Source: Catenulispora sp. EB89 (GTDB lineage: Bacteria > Actinomycetota > Actinomycetes > Streptomycetales > Catenulisporaceae). From it: DNA of 64,000 bases. The stretch spans positions 496,001 through 560,000 of the forward strand of contig NZ_JBGCCU010000005.1 of the NCBI RefSeq assembly GCF_041261445.1. Direction: 5' to 3'. The position numbers and the translations under genes are program-made. Shown piece by piece: positions 45,005 to 54,516 of this stretch. Position 1 is the first letter of the stretch. Each line of letters starts with the position of its first letter. The notes under the pieces are model-generated. The model worked only from the letters and a program-made list of their open reading frames with translations. It was not told the origin of the DNA and made no database searches.

Positions 45005-47566
45005 ATGCTCACCGTCGCCCTGCGCAACCTCACCGCCCGCCGCCTTCGGCTGATCGGCACGTTCCTCGCCGTGTTCCTCGGCGTCGCCTTCCTGGCCGGC
45101 ACCCTCACGCTGAACGCGACGCTGTCGCGCAACTTCGACAACCTCTTCGCGACCGCGGACTCCGGGGTCGCGGCCGTCGTGCGCTCGGACACGCTGATCG
45201 CCTCCAGCGGCAACGGCACGCCTCTCGGCGGCCTGCGCGCCCCGATCCAGTCGCAGCTCGCTGATTCGCTGCGCACGGTCCCGGGCGTCGCCGACGCGCA
45301 GCCCGACATCGTCGGCTACGGCCAACTGCTCGGCGCGGACGGCAAAGCCGTCGGCGGCAACGGCCCGCCGCGCACCGCCGGGAACTGGATCCCGTCCGCC
45401 ACGCTGAACGCGTACCACCTGGTCTCCGGGCGGGCGCCGCGCGACGTACCGGCCGGGCAGCCGGTCGAGGCCGTGATCAACCGCGGTGCCGCCGACGCCG
45501 GACACCTGAAGATCGGCGACACCACGATCGTCCAGACCCCGCTGCCGGTGCGCGTCACGATCGTCGGCATCGCCGGGTTCGGGACGCAGGACGGGATCGG
45601 GCAGGTGACGTACGCCGGATTCACGAAGTCGGTCGCGGAGAATTACATCGCGCGCCCCGGCCAGGCGTCGCAGATCCTGATCGCGGCGAAGAGCGGCGTG
45701 TCTCAGGACTCTGTTGTCGGTGCGGTCTCGAAGGCGCTGCCGCCGGGTGTCTCGGCGATCACCGGCGCGGCCTACACGAAGGCGACCACGGACGCGATCG
45801 GCACGGCTTTCCTCACGTTCTTCAAGGGTTTCCTGCTCGTCTTCGCAGCCGTGGCCCTGCTCGTCGCGTCGTTCTCGATCCACAACACGTACACGATCCT
45901 CATCGCCCAGCGGACGCGTGAGAACGCCCTGCTGCGCGCGCTCGGCGCGTCGCGGAGCCAGATCCTGCGGTCCTCGTTGGGCGAGGCGGCGGCGCTGGGC
46001 CTGGCCGCGTCGGCGGTCGGCGTGGTCGGCGGGCTGGGGATCGCGCAGGCGCTGAAGGCGCTGTTCGACGCGGCCGGATTCGCTTTGCCCGCTGGGGGAT
46101 TGGCGGTGACCGGGTCGACGATCGCGATCGCGCTGCTGGTCGGGGTCGGCGTGACCGCGCTGGCCGCGCTGTCGCCGGCGGTGCGGGCCTCGCGGGTGGC
46201 GCCGCTGGCGGCGCTGCGGGAGGCGTCGGTGGGGGAGACGGCGTCCGGGTTCGGGCGCGTGCGGACGCCGATCGGCGCGGTGCTGCTGGTCGGCGGCGTG
46301 GCACTGGCCGTGGCGGGCGGATCGCTGGCGCTGGCCGGCGCCGGGGCCGCGGCCACCACGGTCGCCGTGGTGATGCTCGGACCGGTCGCGGCGCGCGGGG
46401 CGGTGCGCGTGCTGGGGGCCGTGGTCACCGGCGGCGGACGGCTCGCGGGGACGACCGGGGTCTTGGCGCGGCGCAATGCGGCGCGGGATCCGCGGCGGAC
46501 GTCGGCGACCGCCACCGCGCTGATGGTCGGCGTCGCCGTGGTGACGCTGCTGACCGTGTTCGCCACGTCGGTGAAGGCATCGCTGAAGTCTGATGTGGAC
46601 CGGTCGTTCGTCGGAGACCTCGCGGTGTCGGCGCCGGGCTTCGGAGGCGGCGGTTTGAGCCCGCAAATGGCTGCCGATCTACAGAAGGTGCCGGGAGTCG
46701 CGGCGGCTGTGGGGATCGGGCAGGGCACGGCTTCGATCGGCGGCTCGGCGGAGAACGTGACGTTCGCGGACACCGGGAAGCTGGATCAGGCGGTCTCGGT
46801 GGACGTGCGGTCCGGCTCGGTTGCGGCGCTGGACGGCGGCCGGGCGGTCGGGGTCTCGGCGTCCGAGGCCAAGAAGCACCCGCTCGGGAGCTCGGTCTCG
46901 GTCGTCTACCCCGACGGCTCGGCCGGCACGGTGCCGGTCGGGTTGGTCTACGGGCCGCGCGGGTCCTTCAACGGATTCCTCCTCGACACCGCGGCGTGGT
47001 CCGCGCACGCGAATCAGGTCACGGACACCTCGGTGATCGTGAAGCTGGCGCCCGGCACGTCCATCGCGGCGGCGCGGCCGGCGATCACGGCGGCGGTGGT
47101 GCCTTACGGCAGCCCCGACGTGCAGGACCGTCAGCAGTACGCGGACGCGCAGGCCTCCGGGGTCGATGTGGTGCTCACGATCTCGTACGTACTGCTGGTG
47201 CTGGCGATCGTGATCGCGCTGGCCGGGATCGCGAACACGCTGGCGCTGTCGGTCCACGAGCGCACGCGCGAGCTCGGGCTCCTGCGCGCGGTGGGGCTGA
47301 CGCGGCCGCAGACCAGGGCCCTGGTCCGGTGGGAGTCGCTGCTGGTGGCGCTGTTCGGGACGTTGGGCGGCGTCGCGCTCGGGACGTTCCTGGCCTGGAC
47401 GCTGGTGCGCGCGGCGGGGAACTCGACGGCGATCGGGTTCGCGGCCTCGCCGACGACGCTGGCGCTGATCCTGGCGGCCGGGGCGGTCGCGGGGGTCGGG
47501 GCGGCGGCTCGGCCGGCGCGGCGGGCCGCCCGGCTGGATCTGTTGGGGGCCATCGCGCAGGAGTGA
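45005..47566 (+). CDS. FtsX-family ABC transporter permease, MacB type
   Basis: This 853-residue membrane protein is the partner of the ATPase at 44193. It has an N-terminal helix (LRLIGTFLAVFLGVAFLAGT), an extracytoplasmic MacB-like domain, a first FtsX core with the ENALLRALGASRSQILRS motif, a second extracytoplasmic domain and a final FtsX core with RELGLLRAVGLTRPQTR. Such pairs act as mechanotransmission machines or exporters for lipoproteins, peptides or antibiotics rather than as classical importers. The SD (aaggagg) overlaps the ATPase stop, so expression is coupled. Confidence 0.92.
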   Translation: MLTVALRNLTARRLRLIGTFLAVFLGVAFLAGTLTLNATLSRNFDNLFATADSGVAAVVRSDTLIASSGNGTPLGGLRAPIQSQLADSLRTVPGVADAQPDIVGYGQLLGADGKAVGGNGPPRTAGNWIPSATLNAYHLVSGRAPRDVPAGQPVEAVINRGAADAGHLKIGDTTIVQTPLPVRVTIVGIAGFGTQDGIGQVTYAGFTKSVAENYIARPGQASQILIAAKSGVSQDSVVGAVSKALPPGVSAITGAAYTKATTDAIGTAFLTFFKGFLLVFAAVALLVASFSIHNTYTILIAQRTRENALLRALGASRSQILRSSLGEAAALGLAASAVGVVGGLGIAQALKALFDAAGFALPAGGLAVTGSTIAIALLVGVGVTALAALSPAVRASRVAPLAALREASVGETASGFGRVRTPIGAVLLVGGVALAVAGGSLALAGAGAAATTVAVVMLGPVAARGAVRVLGAVVTGGGRLAGTTGVLARRNAARDPRRTSATATALMVGVAVVTLLTVFATSVKASLKSDVDRSFVGDLAVSAPGFGGGGLSPQMAADLQKVPGVAAAVGIGQGTASIGGSAENVTFADTGKLDQAVSVDVRSGSVAALDGGRAVGVSASEAKKHPLGSSVSVVYPDGSAGTVPVGLVYGPRGSFNGFLLDTAAWSAHANQVTDTSVIVKLAPGTSIAAARPAITAAVVPYGSPDVQDRQQYADAQASGVDVVLTISYVLLVLAIVIALAGIANTLALSVHERTRELGLLRAVGLTRPQTRALVRWESLLVALFGTLGGVALGTFLAWTLVRAAGNSTAIGFAASPTTLALILAAGAVAGVGAAARPARRAARLDLLGAIAQE

Positions 47567-47625
47567 CGGGGAGACGGGGAGACGGCGCGACGGGGAGACG
47601 GGACGAGCGACGGCCGGCGGGCGCG
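47566..47625 (+). repeat. Short tandem GACGGGGA repeat after the FtsX gene
   Basis: Several near-identical gacggggaga units follow the permease stop. The stretch is untranslated and has no evident function. Confidence 0.4.
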
Positions 47626-47656
47626 GAGGGGGCATCCGCAGGCCGGCGGTGGAAAA

Positions 47657-47693
47657 CGAGTCGGCGGCACCGAATCCCGGTGCCGCCGACTCG
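47657..47693. terminator. Bidirectional terminator
   Basis: A perfect 16-bp stem (47657-47672 with 47678-47693) with a 5-base loop lies between the convergent FtsX permease and cell-wall-protein genes. Confidence 0.82.
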
Positions 47694-47704
47694 ATGTCAA
47701 GCCC

Positions 47705-49588
47705 CTACAGGCTGTTGAGCACGCCGTTCGACACGGCCGCCGTCCCACCCAGCACCACGCCGACCTCGATCGACCCGCCGGCCTCCTCCGAGTTGAGGAA
47801 TCCGCTGGTCGCGGACGCCAGGCTGGTGGGCTCGGTGAGCAGCAGCGGGCCGTCCAGCGTCCCCATCGCCGCGCCGCCGGACAGGGCGTCGGCCCAGTTG
47901 GTGCCGGTGGCGACCGCGTACATGTGCGGGGTGCCGGTGGCGCCGAAGAACTGGTGCGCCACCAGGGCCGCGGTCTCGTAGCGGGTGGCGCCGACCAGGC
48001 CGTTCAGCTTCAGGTTGCCGGCCGGGACGTTCACGCCGAGGGTCTTGGCCGCGGTGTTCGCCGCGCCGCCGACCGGGTAGACGTTCGCGCCCGCCGGGGT
48101 GCCGGCCCACTGGCGCAGGAAGGCCGTGGTGGCGGCCGGCATCTGCGTGCCGTTGGTCAGCACCAGCACCGTGTCCGGGGTGGCGCCGGCCGCCGTGCCC
48201 GCCGCGAGGGCGTCCGGGAACACCGACGCGGTCGCCAGCAGGACGCGCTGCACAGCCGGGTGGCCGCTGGCGTCCTTCATGTCGCCGGCCATCTGCTGGG
48301 CGATCTTCACCGAGGTGCTGTAGCGGTCGTCGCCGGCGATGCGGACCGGGTTGAAGCCCAGCTTCTGCACCGCGGCGAACACCGCCGGGGACAGGGCCTT
48401 CTCGCCGCCGAGCAGGTAGACCGTCGAGCCGGGGGCCAGCGTCCGCTTCAGTTCGGCGGCGGTCGCCTGGTTCAGGCTCGCGGTCGGGGTCAGCAGCAGC
48501 GGTCCACTGTCGTGGGCGGCGAGCGCCGAGCCGCCGAGGGCGTCGGCGAAGTCGTCGGAGCGGCTCAGCACGGCGGTCTTGGCCAGCGGGCGCTTGTCCG
48601 CCGGGGCGTAGAAGTCCGCCTGGTTGCCGGTGGTGGCCGGCCACAGCTGCTGCGAGACCGCGACCGCGGTGCCCATGCGGTCGCTGCCGGCCCAGCGGAC
48701 GGCGTGCACCTTCGACGGGTCCAGGGTCACGTGCGAGGTCGGCGAGAGGTCGACGTCGTCCTCGTCGACCTGGATCGCCGGCGAGGACCCGTACTGCCGC
48801 TGCACGTCCAGGAAGTACTGGTGGATGCGCTGGTGCCGGCCCCAGTCCGTCGACGGGACGTACGGGTCGTTCGTCGTGGCGTTGAAGTTCTCCTGGTCCG
48901 AGGTGCTGCCGGAGATGTCGACGGCCGAGATCTGGGCCTGCAGCCCCGGGTCGGCGGCGGCGTCGCCGACCGCGCTGTGGCCGCTGGCCGGGTTCCCCGA
49001 GGTGCCGTACAGGCCGAGCTTGAAGCCGGTCCCGTTCAGCGCGCTCCCGAAGCTCTTCAGGTACGCCACCACCGCCTTCGCGGTCGCGTCCTCGTGGTAG
49101 GGCTCCATGTCGACGAAGATCGTCGTGCCCGAGCCGAACCCGAGGGCGCTCGCCTTCGCCACCGCGTCCTTGGCGTCCGAGACGCCCAGCGCGGTCGGGT
49201 CGGCGCCGGCGGCGGTCAGCGTCGGTCCCTGCTGCCCGGCGTAGATGGCCCACATGCCCCAGCCGGTCGCGGCCTGGTGCTGGACCCAGCCGGCGTTGTA
49301 GCCGCCGTCGGTGGGCGGGCTCGGGTTCGCCGGGGACGCGCAGTCCTTGTTCGGCTGGTACGACGCGCCGCCGATGTAGACCCCGACGCCCCGGTACGGC
49401 GAGTGGGCGTACCAGTCGTCCATCGTCGCCGAGCTCGGGGCGAGGCAGGTGTCGAAACCCTTGCCGCTGAACGCCGTGTTGGGGGTGGTGCCGGCGGCGT
49501 GGGCGCTGGTCGCCCCGATGCCGACCAGGCCCAGCGACCCCAGGGACGAGGCGGCGATGGCGGATGCGGTCAAACGAACGCGCTTCAT
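47705..49588 (-). CDS. Secreted DUF1906 (glycoside-hydrolase-like) protein with cell-wall-binding repeats
   Basis: This 627-residue exported protein has a signal peptide (MKRVRL, hydrophobic core, TSAHAAG). The first domain (about 35-270) is DUF1906-like, the Rv2525c glycoside-hydrolase-like fold: FDTCLAPSSATMDDWY, GVYIGG and FVDMEPYHED. Three cell-wall-binding repeats of type 2 follow (R(W/I)AGxDRxxTA, ADALGG, YLLGGEKALS and VYPVGGAANT patterns). It should act on or bind the envelope. The start at 49588 has a strong SD (GGAGGGG); a longer frame to 49639 lacks one. Confidence 0.9.
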   Translation of the reverse strand: MKRVRLTASAIAASSLGSLGLVGIGATSAHAAGTTPNTAFSGKGFDTCLAPSSATMDDWYAHSPYRGVGVYIGGASYQPNKDCASPANPSPPTDGGYNAGWVQHQAATGWGMWAIYAGQQGPTLTAAGADPTALGVSDAKDAVAKASALGFGSGTTIFVDMEPYHEDATAKAVVAYLKSFGSALNGTGFKLGLYGTSGNPASGHSAVGDAAADPGLQAQISAVDISGSTSDQENFNATTNDPYVPSTDWGRHQRIHQYFLDVQRQYGSSPAIQVDEDDVDLSPTSHVTLDPSKVHAVRWAGSDRMGTAVAVSQQLWPATTGNQADFYAPADKRPLAKTAVLSRSDDFADALGGSALAAHDSGPLLLTPTASLNQATAAELKRTLAPGSTVYLLGGEKALSPAVFAAVQKLGFNPVRIAGDDRYSTSVKIAQQMAGDMKDASGHPAVQRVLLATASVFPDALAAGTAAGATPDTVLVLTNGTQMPAATTAFLRQWAGTPAGANVYPVGGAANTAAKTLGVNVPAGNLKLNGLVGATRYETAALVAHQFFGATGTPHMYAVATGTNWADALSGGAAMGTLDGPLLLTEPTSLASATSGFLNSEEAGGSIEVGVVLGGTAAVSNGVLNSL

Positions 49589-49676
49589 GGACGTGATCCC
49601 CTCCGTAGACCCCGACCACACTAGGCCCGGACCCCGCACACCTCCTGCGCACCCTCAACGAATGGCGTAGAGAAAA

Positions 49677-50837
49677 TCACACTGGAACCGGCAAAAGCAT
49701 CTCGAAGCGGCAGCCGCCGTCCACGTTGCCGACCGTGACAGCACCCGAATGCGCTTCGGCGATGCCGCGCACGATCGCCAGCCCCAGGCCGGCCCCGGCC
49801 CCGACCGGGCTCTCCGTCTCCGGCGTCCGCGCCGCCGTGCCGCGCCAGGCCACGTCGAAGACCCGGTCCAGGTCCTCGTCCGGGATCCCGCCGCAGGCGT
49901 CGGTGACGGCCAGCAGCACCTGCGGTTCCCCGCTCGCGCCGGCCCGGGTCAGCGCGGAGGCCTCGATCCGCACCGCGCCGTCCTCGGGGGTGTGCCGGAT
50001 CGCGTTCACCACCAGGTTCGACAGCGCGCGTGACAGCTCCCTGACATCCCCGCGCACCGTGGCCGGGGTCGTCACCACGCCGGACAGCTCGATGCCGCGG
50101 GCCCGCGCCAGCGGCTGCCCCTCGGCCAGCGCGCCGTCCACCAGGTCCGCCAACGCCACCGACTCCAGCGTCAGCCGCAGGGCGCCCGCGTGTATCCGCG
50201 AGAGCTCGAACAGGTCGTCCACCATCCCGGCCAGCCGGTCCGCCGCCTGCCGCATCTGCACGTGGTAGCGCGCCGGGTCGGTGGCGACGCCGTCCTCCAG
50301 CGCCTCGGCCATGGCGCGCAGCCCGGCCAGCGGGGTCCGCAGGTCGTGCGAGACCCAGGCGACCAGCTCGCGCCTGGAGCGCTCCAGCGCGCGCTCGCGC
50401 TCCCGCGACTCGGCCAGCTTCGCCTGCGTCGCCCGCAGTTCCCGGTCGAGCTGGGCCAGCTCGCCGGTCATCAGGGCTTTGCCGTTCTGGGCCGGGCTCG
50501 GGGCGTCGTCGCCCTCGCCGAGTGCCTGCAGGGCGCTGCGCAGCGTGCGGCTGTCGTGCGCCAGGCTGCGGCCCAGCAGGTAGGCCAGCGCCAGGGTGAC
50601 CGCCGCGCCGGACAGCGAGACGATCACCGAGACCCCGGCGTCGTGCGAGGAGATGAACATCGCGCGGGAGGCGATCACGATGCCGGCGACCACCGCCAGC
50701 GCCGCGGTCGCGGCCGAGGCGAACAGCGAGGCGCGCAGCGACCGCCCGCGCAGCGCCCGCAGCGCCAGCCACCCGATGAGCGAGGCGCCGACCGCGGAGC
50801 CGGCGCCCATGGCGATGATCTCCAACTGGTCACGCAT
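49677..50837 (-). CDS. Two-component sensor histidine kinase
   Basis: This 386-residue membrane kinase has two N-terminal helices (about 10-30 and 40-90 in two or three hydrophobic stretches) with almost no extracellular loop, so it probably senses within the membrane. A coiled-coil-like linker leads to the phosphorylated His164 in WVSHDLRTPLAGL. The ATPase part has the N box (NLVVNAIRHTPE), a D/G region (VTDACGGIPDED) and GAGLGLAIVRGI. It overlaps the response regulator gene by 8 bases. Confidence 0.93.
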   Translation of the reverse strand: MRDQLEIIAMGAGSAVGASLIGWLALRALRGRSLRASLFASAATAALAVVAGIVIASRAMFISSHDAGVSVIVSLSGAAVTLALAYLLGRSLAHDSRTLRSALQALGEGDDAPSPAQNGKALMTGELAQLDRELRATQAKLAESRERERALERSRRELVAWVSHDLRTPLAGLRAMAEALEDGVATDPARYHVQMRQAADRLAGMVDDLFELSRIHAGALRLTLESVALADLVDGALAEGQPLARARGIELSGVVTTPATVRGDVRELSRALSNLVVNAIRHTPEDGAVRIEASALTRAGASGEPQVLLAVTDACGGIPDEDLDRVFDVAWRGTAARTPETESPVGAGAGLGLAIVRGIAEAHSGAVTVGNVDGGCRFEMLLPVPV

Positions 50838-51651
50838 CGACGTCCTCCGGTGCTTCGAGCCGGTAGCCGACGCCCCAGACCGTCACGATCAGCGACGGCG
50901 CGGCCGGATCCGGCTCGATCTTCTCGCGCAGCCGGCGCACGTGCACCGTGACGGTCGACTGGTCGCCGAAGGACCAGCCCCACACCTGCTGCATCAGCTC
51001 GGCCCGGCTGAACGCCTGGCCCGGGTTGGCCATCAGGAACGCCAGCAGGTCGAACTCCCGGCCGGTCAGGGCCAGCGGCTCGCCGGCCAGCCGGGCCTGG
51101 TGCGCGGTCAGGTCGACCTCCAGGCGGCCCAGGACCAGGATCTCGGCGCTCTGCGGCGCCTCGGAGCCCTGACCCCGTCCCCGGCCCCGACCGCGCGAGC
51201 GGCGCAGCACGCTTCCGGCCCGCAGCACCAGCTCCCGCGGGCTGAACGGCTTGGTGACGTAGTCGTCGGCGCCGACCTGCAGCCCCAGGATCCGGTCGCC
51301 TTCCTCGCCGCGCGCGGTCAGCATGATGACCGGGACCTCGCCGAGCGCGGTGACCCGCTGGTGCACCTCGTACCCGTCGAAGCCGGGCAGCATCAGGTCC
51401 AGCACCATCAGGTCCGGCAGCCGCTCGGCCGCCGCCGCGACCGCGGAGGGCCCGTCGGCGGCGCGGCGGACGCTGTACCCGGCCCGGGTGAGGTAGGCGG
51501 CGACCACCTCGGCGACCGTGGCGTCGTCGTCGACGACCAGGACGTCGAGCGCGGGCTCGCCGCCGTCGCGGTCGGTGGCGGGCTCGTCGCCGACGATGCT
51601 CGCGGTGTCCGGCGTGCCCATCGGATTGCCGCCTTCCCGGTGATCAGTCAT
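50830..51651 (-). CDS. Two-component response regulator, OmpR/PhoB family
   Basis: This 273-residue DNA-binding regulator is the partner of the kinase at 49677. The receiver domain (about 36-150) has the acidic pocket DDD, the phosphorylated Asp85 in VLDLMLPGFDGYE and Lys in YVTKPFSPRE. The winged-helix effector (about 175-270) has LTGREFDLLAFLMANPG and VTVHVRRLREKIE. The linker carries an RGRGRGRG stretch (51165-51205), an unusual basic insertion. About 35 residues precede the receiver. Targets may include the neighbouring envelope gene, which is inference. Confidence 0.93.
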   Translation of the reverse strand: MTDHREGGNPMGTPDTASIVGDEPATDRDGGEPALDVLVVDDDATVAEVVAAYLTRAGYSVRRAADGPSAVAAAAERLPDLMVLDLMLPGFDGYEVHQRVTALGEVPVIMLTARGEEGDRILGLQVGADDYVTKPFSPRELVLRAGSVLRRSRGRGRGRGQGSEAPQSAEILVLGRLEVDLTAHQARLAGEPLALTGREFDLLAFLMANPGQAFSRAELMQQVWGWSFGDQSTVTVHVRRLREKIEPDPAAPSLIVTVWGVGYRLEAPEDVDA

Positions 51652-51796
51652 TTCCCGACATTTTGCCTGGAGCTCTCGTCACGCTACTAGGGAACACTGT
51701 CTGAGGCTCTGAACGGGGCTTTCCAGTCCTTACGGAACTGTGACGACCCGGCGCGGAGCGTCGCCGGGAAGGCCCGCCGCCGGTCAGTCTGAGCCC

Positions 51797-53851
51797 ATGA
51801 GAATCGTGCGGCTCGGTGCTGCGCTGGGGGCCGCGACGCTGCTCACGCTGGGCGTGTACGCGATCGTCCGGGTCCGCGGCACCACGGACCTCGGCTTCGG
51901 CGGACACGCCGGACTGGCCTTCGGCGCGCTGTTCGCCCTGTACCTCGCCGGCGCGTGGTCGGTGTCGGGGCTGCCGGCGCTGTGGGCGCGGTGGGTGACG
52001 CTCGGCGGCGCGGCGGCGATGCAGATCGCGGCGTTCACCACGGCGCCGCGCTACTCCGACGACCTGTATAGGTACGTGTGGGACGGCCGGGTCCAGGCCT
52101 CGGGCATCGACCCCTACCGCTACGTCCCGGTGGCCACGCGCCTTGTCGGCCTGCGCGCCGGATCCGGCCTGTTCCCGGCGACCGGCACCGGACTCGACCC
52201 GTCGCACTGTGTGACCTCGGCGCCGGGCATCACGGCCGCCTGCACGTACCTCAACCGACCGCTCGTGCACACGATCTACCCGCCGGTCGCCGAGGCGTAC
52301 TACTTCCTCGCGCACTGGTGGGGGCCGCGCGGCATCCAGATCTCCGCGGCGGTGCTCGCCCTCGGCGTCACCGTCGTCCTGCTGGTGGGGCTTCCGCGGA
52401 TCGGCGTCGATTCCCGGAACGCGGTGCTGTGGGCCTGGTGCCCGACAGCGGCGGTCGAGGCCGGGAACGGCGGCCACGCCGACGTCCTCGCCGTCCTGTT
52501 CACCGCCTGCGCGTTCCTGGCGCTGGCCTCGAAGCGCGTGGCGCGCGGCGGGATCTTCCTCGGTCTCGGCATCGCGGCGAAGGTGACTCCCGCGCTGGCC
52601 GTGCCCGGGGCTCTGCGCCGCCGGCCGTTTGTCCTGCTGGCGTCCATCGCCGGTGTGGTGGTCGGGGTCTATCTGCCGCACGTGCTGGCCGTCGGCAGCG
52701 GCGTCGAGGGCTTCCTCGGCGGCTATCTCAACGAGGAGGGCTACCAGAGCGGCGCGCGGTTCGCGCTCCTGGACGCGGTCTTCCCGGGGGCGCTGGTCAA
52801 ACCGGCGGCTGTGGCCGTCCTGGCGGTGGCCACGATCCTGGTCTGGCGCCTGGGCGACCCGGAGCGGCCCTGGCGCGGCGCGCTGGTGCTGGCGGGCGTC
52901 GGGTTCCTGGTCACCGCGCCGCCGTTCGCCTGGTACGCCGAACTGCTGGTGCTGTTCATCGCGTTCGCGGGCTGGCGGAGCATCGCGTGGATCGGGGTGC
53001 CGTACGCCGGGTACCTCGTGCAGTCCGGCGGCTCGCCGGTGCAGGGATACGGCGGGGCGCTGGTGGCGATCGTGGTCGTGTTCGCCGGGCAGGCCGCCTT
53101 CAAGACACTCCGGCTCCGATCGGCGGCGCAGCGCCGTGAAACGGATCGGGCTCGTGATGGGCTCGGGCTCGATCTTGATCCCGCGCTCGTCGGCGCGACA
53201 GATGTCATCCTCCCGTGCCTCGACGAAGCCGCCGCCCTTCCCTACGTCCTGTCCCGAATCCCCGCCGGCTACCGCGCCATCGTCGTCGACAACGGCTCCA
53301 CGGACGGGTCCGCCGAGGTGGCGGAATCGTTGGGGGCGCTGGTCGTCCACGAGCCGCGGCGCGGCTTCGGCGCCGCGTGCCACGCGGGCCTGCTCGCCGC
53401 CACGGCGGACGTCGTCTGCTTCCTCGACTGCGACGGCTCCTTCGACCCCGAAGACCTGCCGAAGGTCGCCGACGCCGTCCGCCGGGGCGAGGCCGACCTC
53501 GCCCTCGGCCAACGCAGGCCCCTGACCCGCGACGCCTGGCCCCCGCACGCCCGCCTGGCCAACCGCCTGCTGGCGCTGCGGATCCGGAGCGAGACCGGGG
53601 TGCGGATCCGCGACCTCGGGCCGATGCGCGCCGCCCGGCGCGAGGAGCTGCTGGCGCTCGGGATCGAGGACCGGCGCTTCGGCTACCCGCTGGAAATGGT
53701 GCTCAAGGCCGCGCAAGGCGGCTGGCGCATCACCGAGACCGACGTCCCGTACGCGCCGCGCACCGGCAAGTCCAAGGTCACCGGAACGGTCGGCGGCACC
53801 GTCAAAGCCGTCCGCGACATGCGCCGAGTCTGGAGGGCCGCGACCCGATGA
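51797..53851 (+). CDS. Fused polyprenol-type mannosyltransferase-like membrane protein and GT2 glycosyltransferase
   Basis: This 684-residue protein combines an N-terminal polytopic part (about 1-445, about 10 helices, with YSDDLYRYVWDGRVQASGID and YPPVAEAYYFLAHW motifs like GT87/GT-C membrane glycosyltransferases) with a cytoplasmic GT2 domain (about 465-684: DVILPCLDEA from Asp469, DNGSTDGS, and a DCD motif at 544-546). The first half would use a lipid-linked sugar and the second would make one, so both steps may sit in one protein. The ATG at 51797 is chosen; an upstream frame to 51740 is polar. The stop overlaps the next start. Confidence 0.85.
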   Translation: MRIVRLGAALGAATLLTLGVYAIVRVRGTTDLGFGGHAGLAFGALFALYLAGAWSVSGLPALWARWVTLGGAAAMQIAAFTTAPRYSDDLYRYVWDGRVQASGIDPYRYVPVATRLVGLRAGSGLFPATGTGLDPSHCVTSAPGITAACTYLNRPLVHTIYPPVAEAYYFLAHWWGPRGIQISAAVLALGVTVVLLVGLPRIGVDSRNAVLWAWCPTAAVEAGNGGHADVLAVLFTACAFLALASKRVARGGIFLGLGIAAKVTPALAVPGALRRRPFVLLASIAGVVVGVYLPHVLAVGSGVEGFLGGYLNEEGYQSGARFALLDAVFPGALVKPAAVAVLAVATILVWRLGDPERPWRGALVLAGVGFLVTAPPFAWYAELLVLFIAFAGWRSIAWIGVPYAGYLVQSGGSPVQGYGGALVAIVVVFAGQAAFKTLRLRSAAQRRETDRARDGLGLDLDPALVGATDVILPCLDEAAALPYVLSRIPAGYRAIVVDNGSTDGSAEVAESLGALVVHEPRRGFGAACHAGLLAATADVVCFLDCDGSFDPEDLPKVADAVRRGEADLALGQRRPLTRDAWPPHARLANRLLALRIRSETGVRIRDLGPMRAARREELLALGIEDRRFGYPLEMVLKAAQGGWRITETDVPYAPRTGKSKVTGTVGGTVKAVRDMRRVWRAATR

Positions 53852-54516
53852 GCACCCTGATCGTCATCGCGAAAGCACCGGTTCCGGGCCGGGTGAAGAC
53901 CCGGCTGACGCCGCCGTTCACGCCGCAGCAGGGGGCCGAGCTGGCCCGCGCGGCGCTCGCCGACACGCTGGAAGCCGTTGCCGGTGCACGGGTTTCGCTT
54001 CGGCTGTTGGCTCTGGAGGGGGATCCGGCGTTGGTCCCCGCGGCGCCGGGGTTCACGGTCGTCCCGCAGGGCACCGGCGGTCTCGATCGGCGGTTGGCCG
54101 CGGCGTTTCAGCAGGCTGCCGTCCTCGATCCGGGGCCGGTGCTGCTCGTCGGGATGGACACGCCGCAGGTGACCGGTCCCCTGCTGGAGGCGTGCATGCC
54201 GACGGCGTGGGAGGACGCGACGATCGGTCTGGCCGAGGACGGCGGGTTCTGGGCGCTGGGCTTCCGGCGTCCGCGCGAGGTGGCGTTGGACCGGCTGCTG
54301 TTCGACGTGCCGATGTCCACGGACACGACCGGTGCCGTCCAGCTCGGCCGGCTCACCGATGCCGGGCTCAGGGTGCGGATGCTGCCGGTGTTGCGCGACG
54401 TCGACACCGTCGCGGATCTCCCGGCTGTCGCCGCGGCGGCTCCTGCGTCGCGGTTCGCCGCTGTGGCCGGTGCCGTCGGCGCGAGGCTGCCGGCGCCCAT
54501 GCCGGTGTCGGCGTGA
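53848..54516 (+). CDS. DUF2064 / TIGR04282-type nucleotidyltransferase-like protein
   Basis: This 222-residue protein has the CofC/GT-A-like fold of the DUF2064 family: VIAKAPVPGRVKTRLTPPF near the start, VLLVGMDTPQVTG and AEDGGFWALGFR in the middle. The function of the family is not settled; nucleotidyl or glycosyl transfer is proposed. The ATG at 53848 overlaps the stop of the glycosyltransferase fusion (ATGA) and its own stop overlaps the methyltransferase start (GTGA), so the three genes are translated together. Confidence 0.86.
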   Translation: MSTLIVIAKAPVPGRVKTRLTPPFTPQQGAELARAALADTLEAVAGARVSLRLLALEGDPALVPAAPGFTVVPQGTGGLDRRLAAAFQQAAVLDPGPVLLVGMDTPQVTGPLLEACMPTAWEDATIGLAEDGGFWALGFRRPREVALDRLLFDVPMSTDTTGAVQLGRLTDAGLRVRMLPVLRDVDTVADLPAVAAAAPASRFAAVAGAVGARLPAPMPVSA

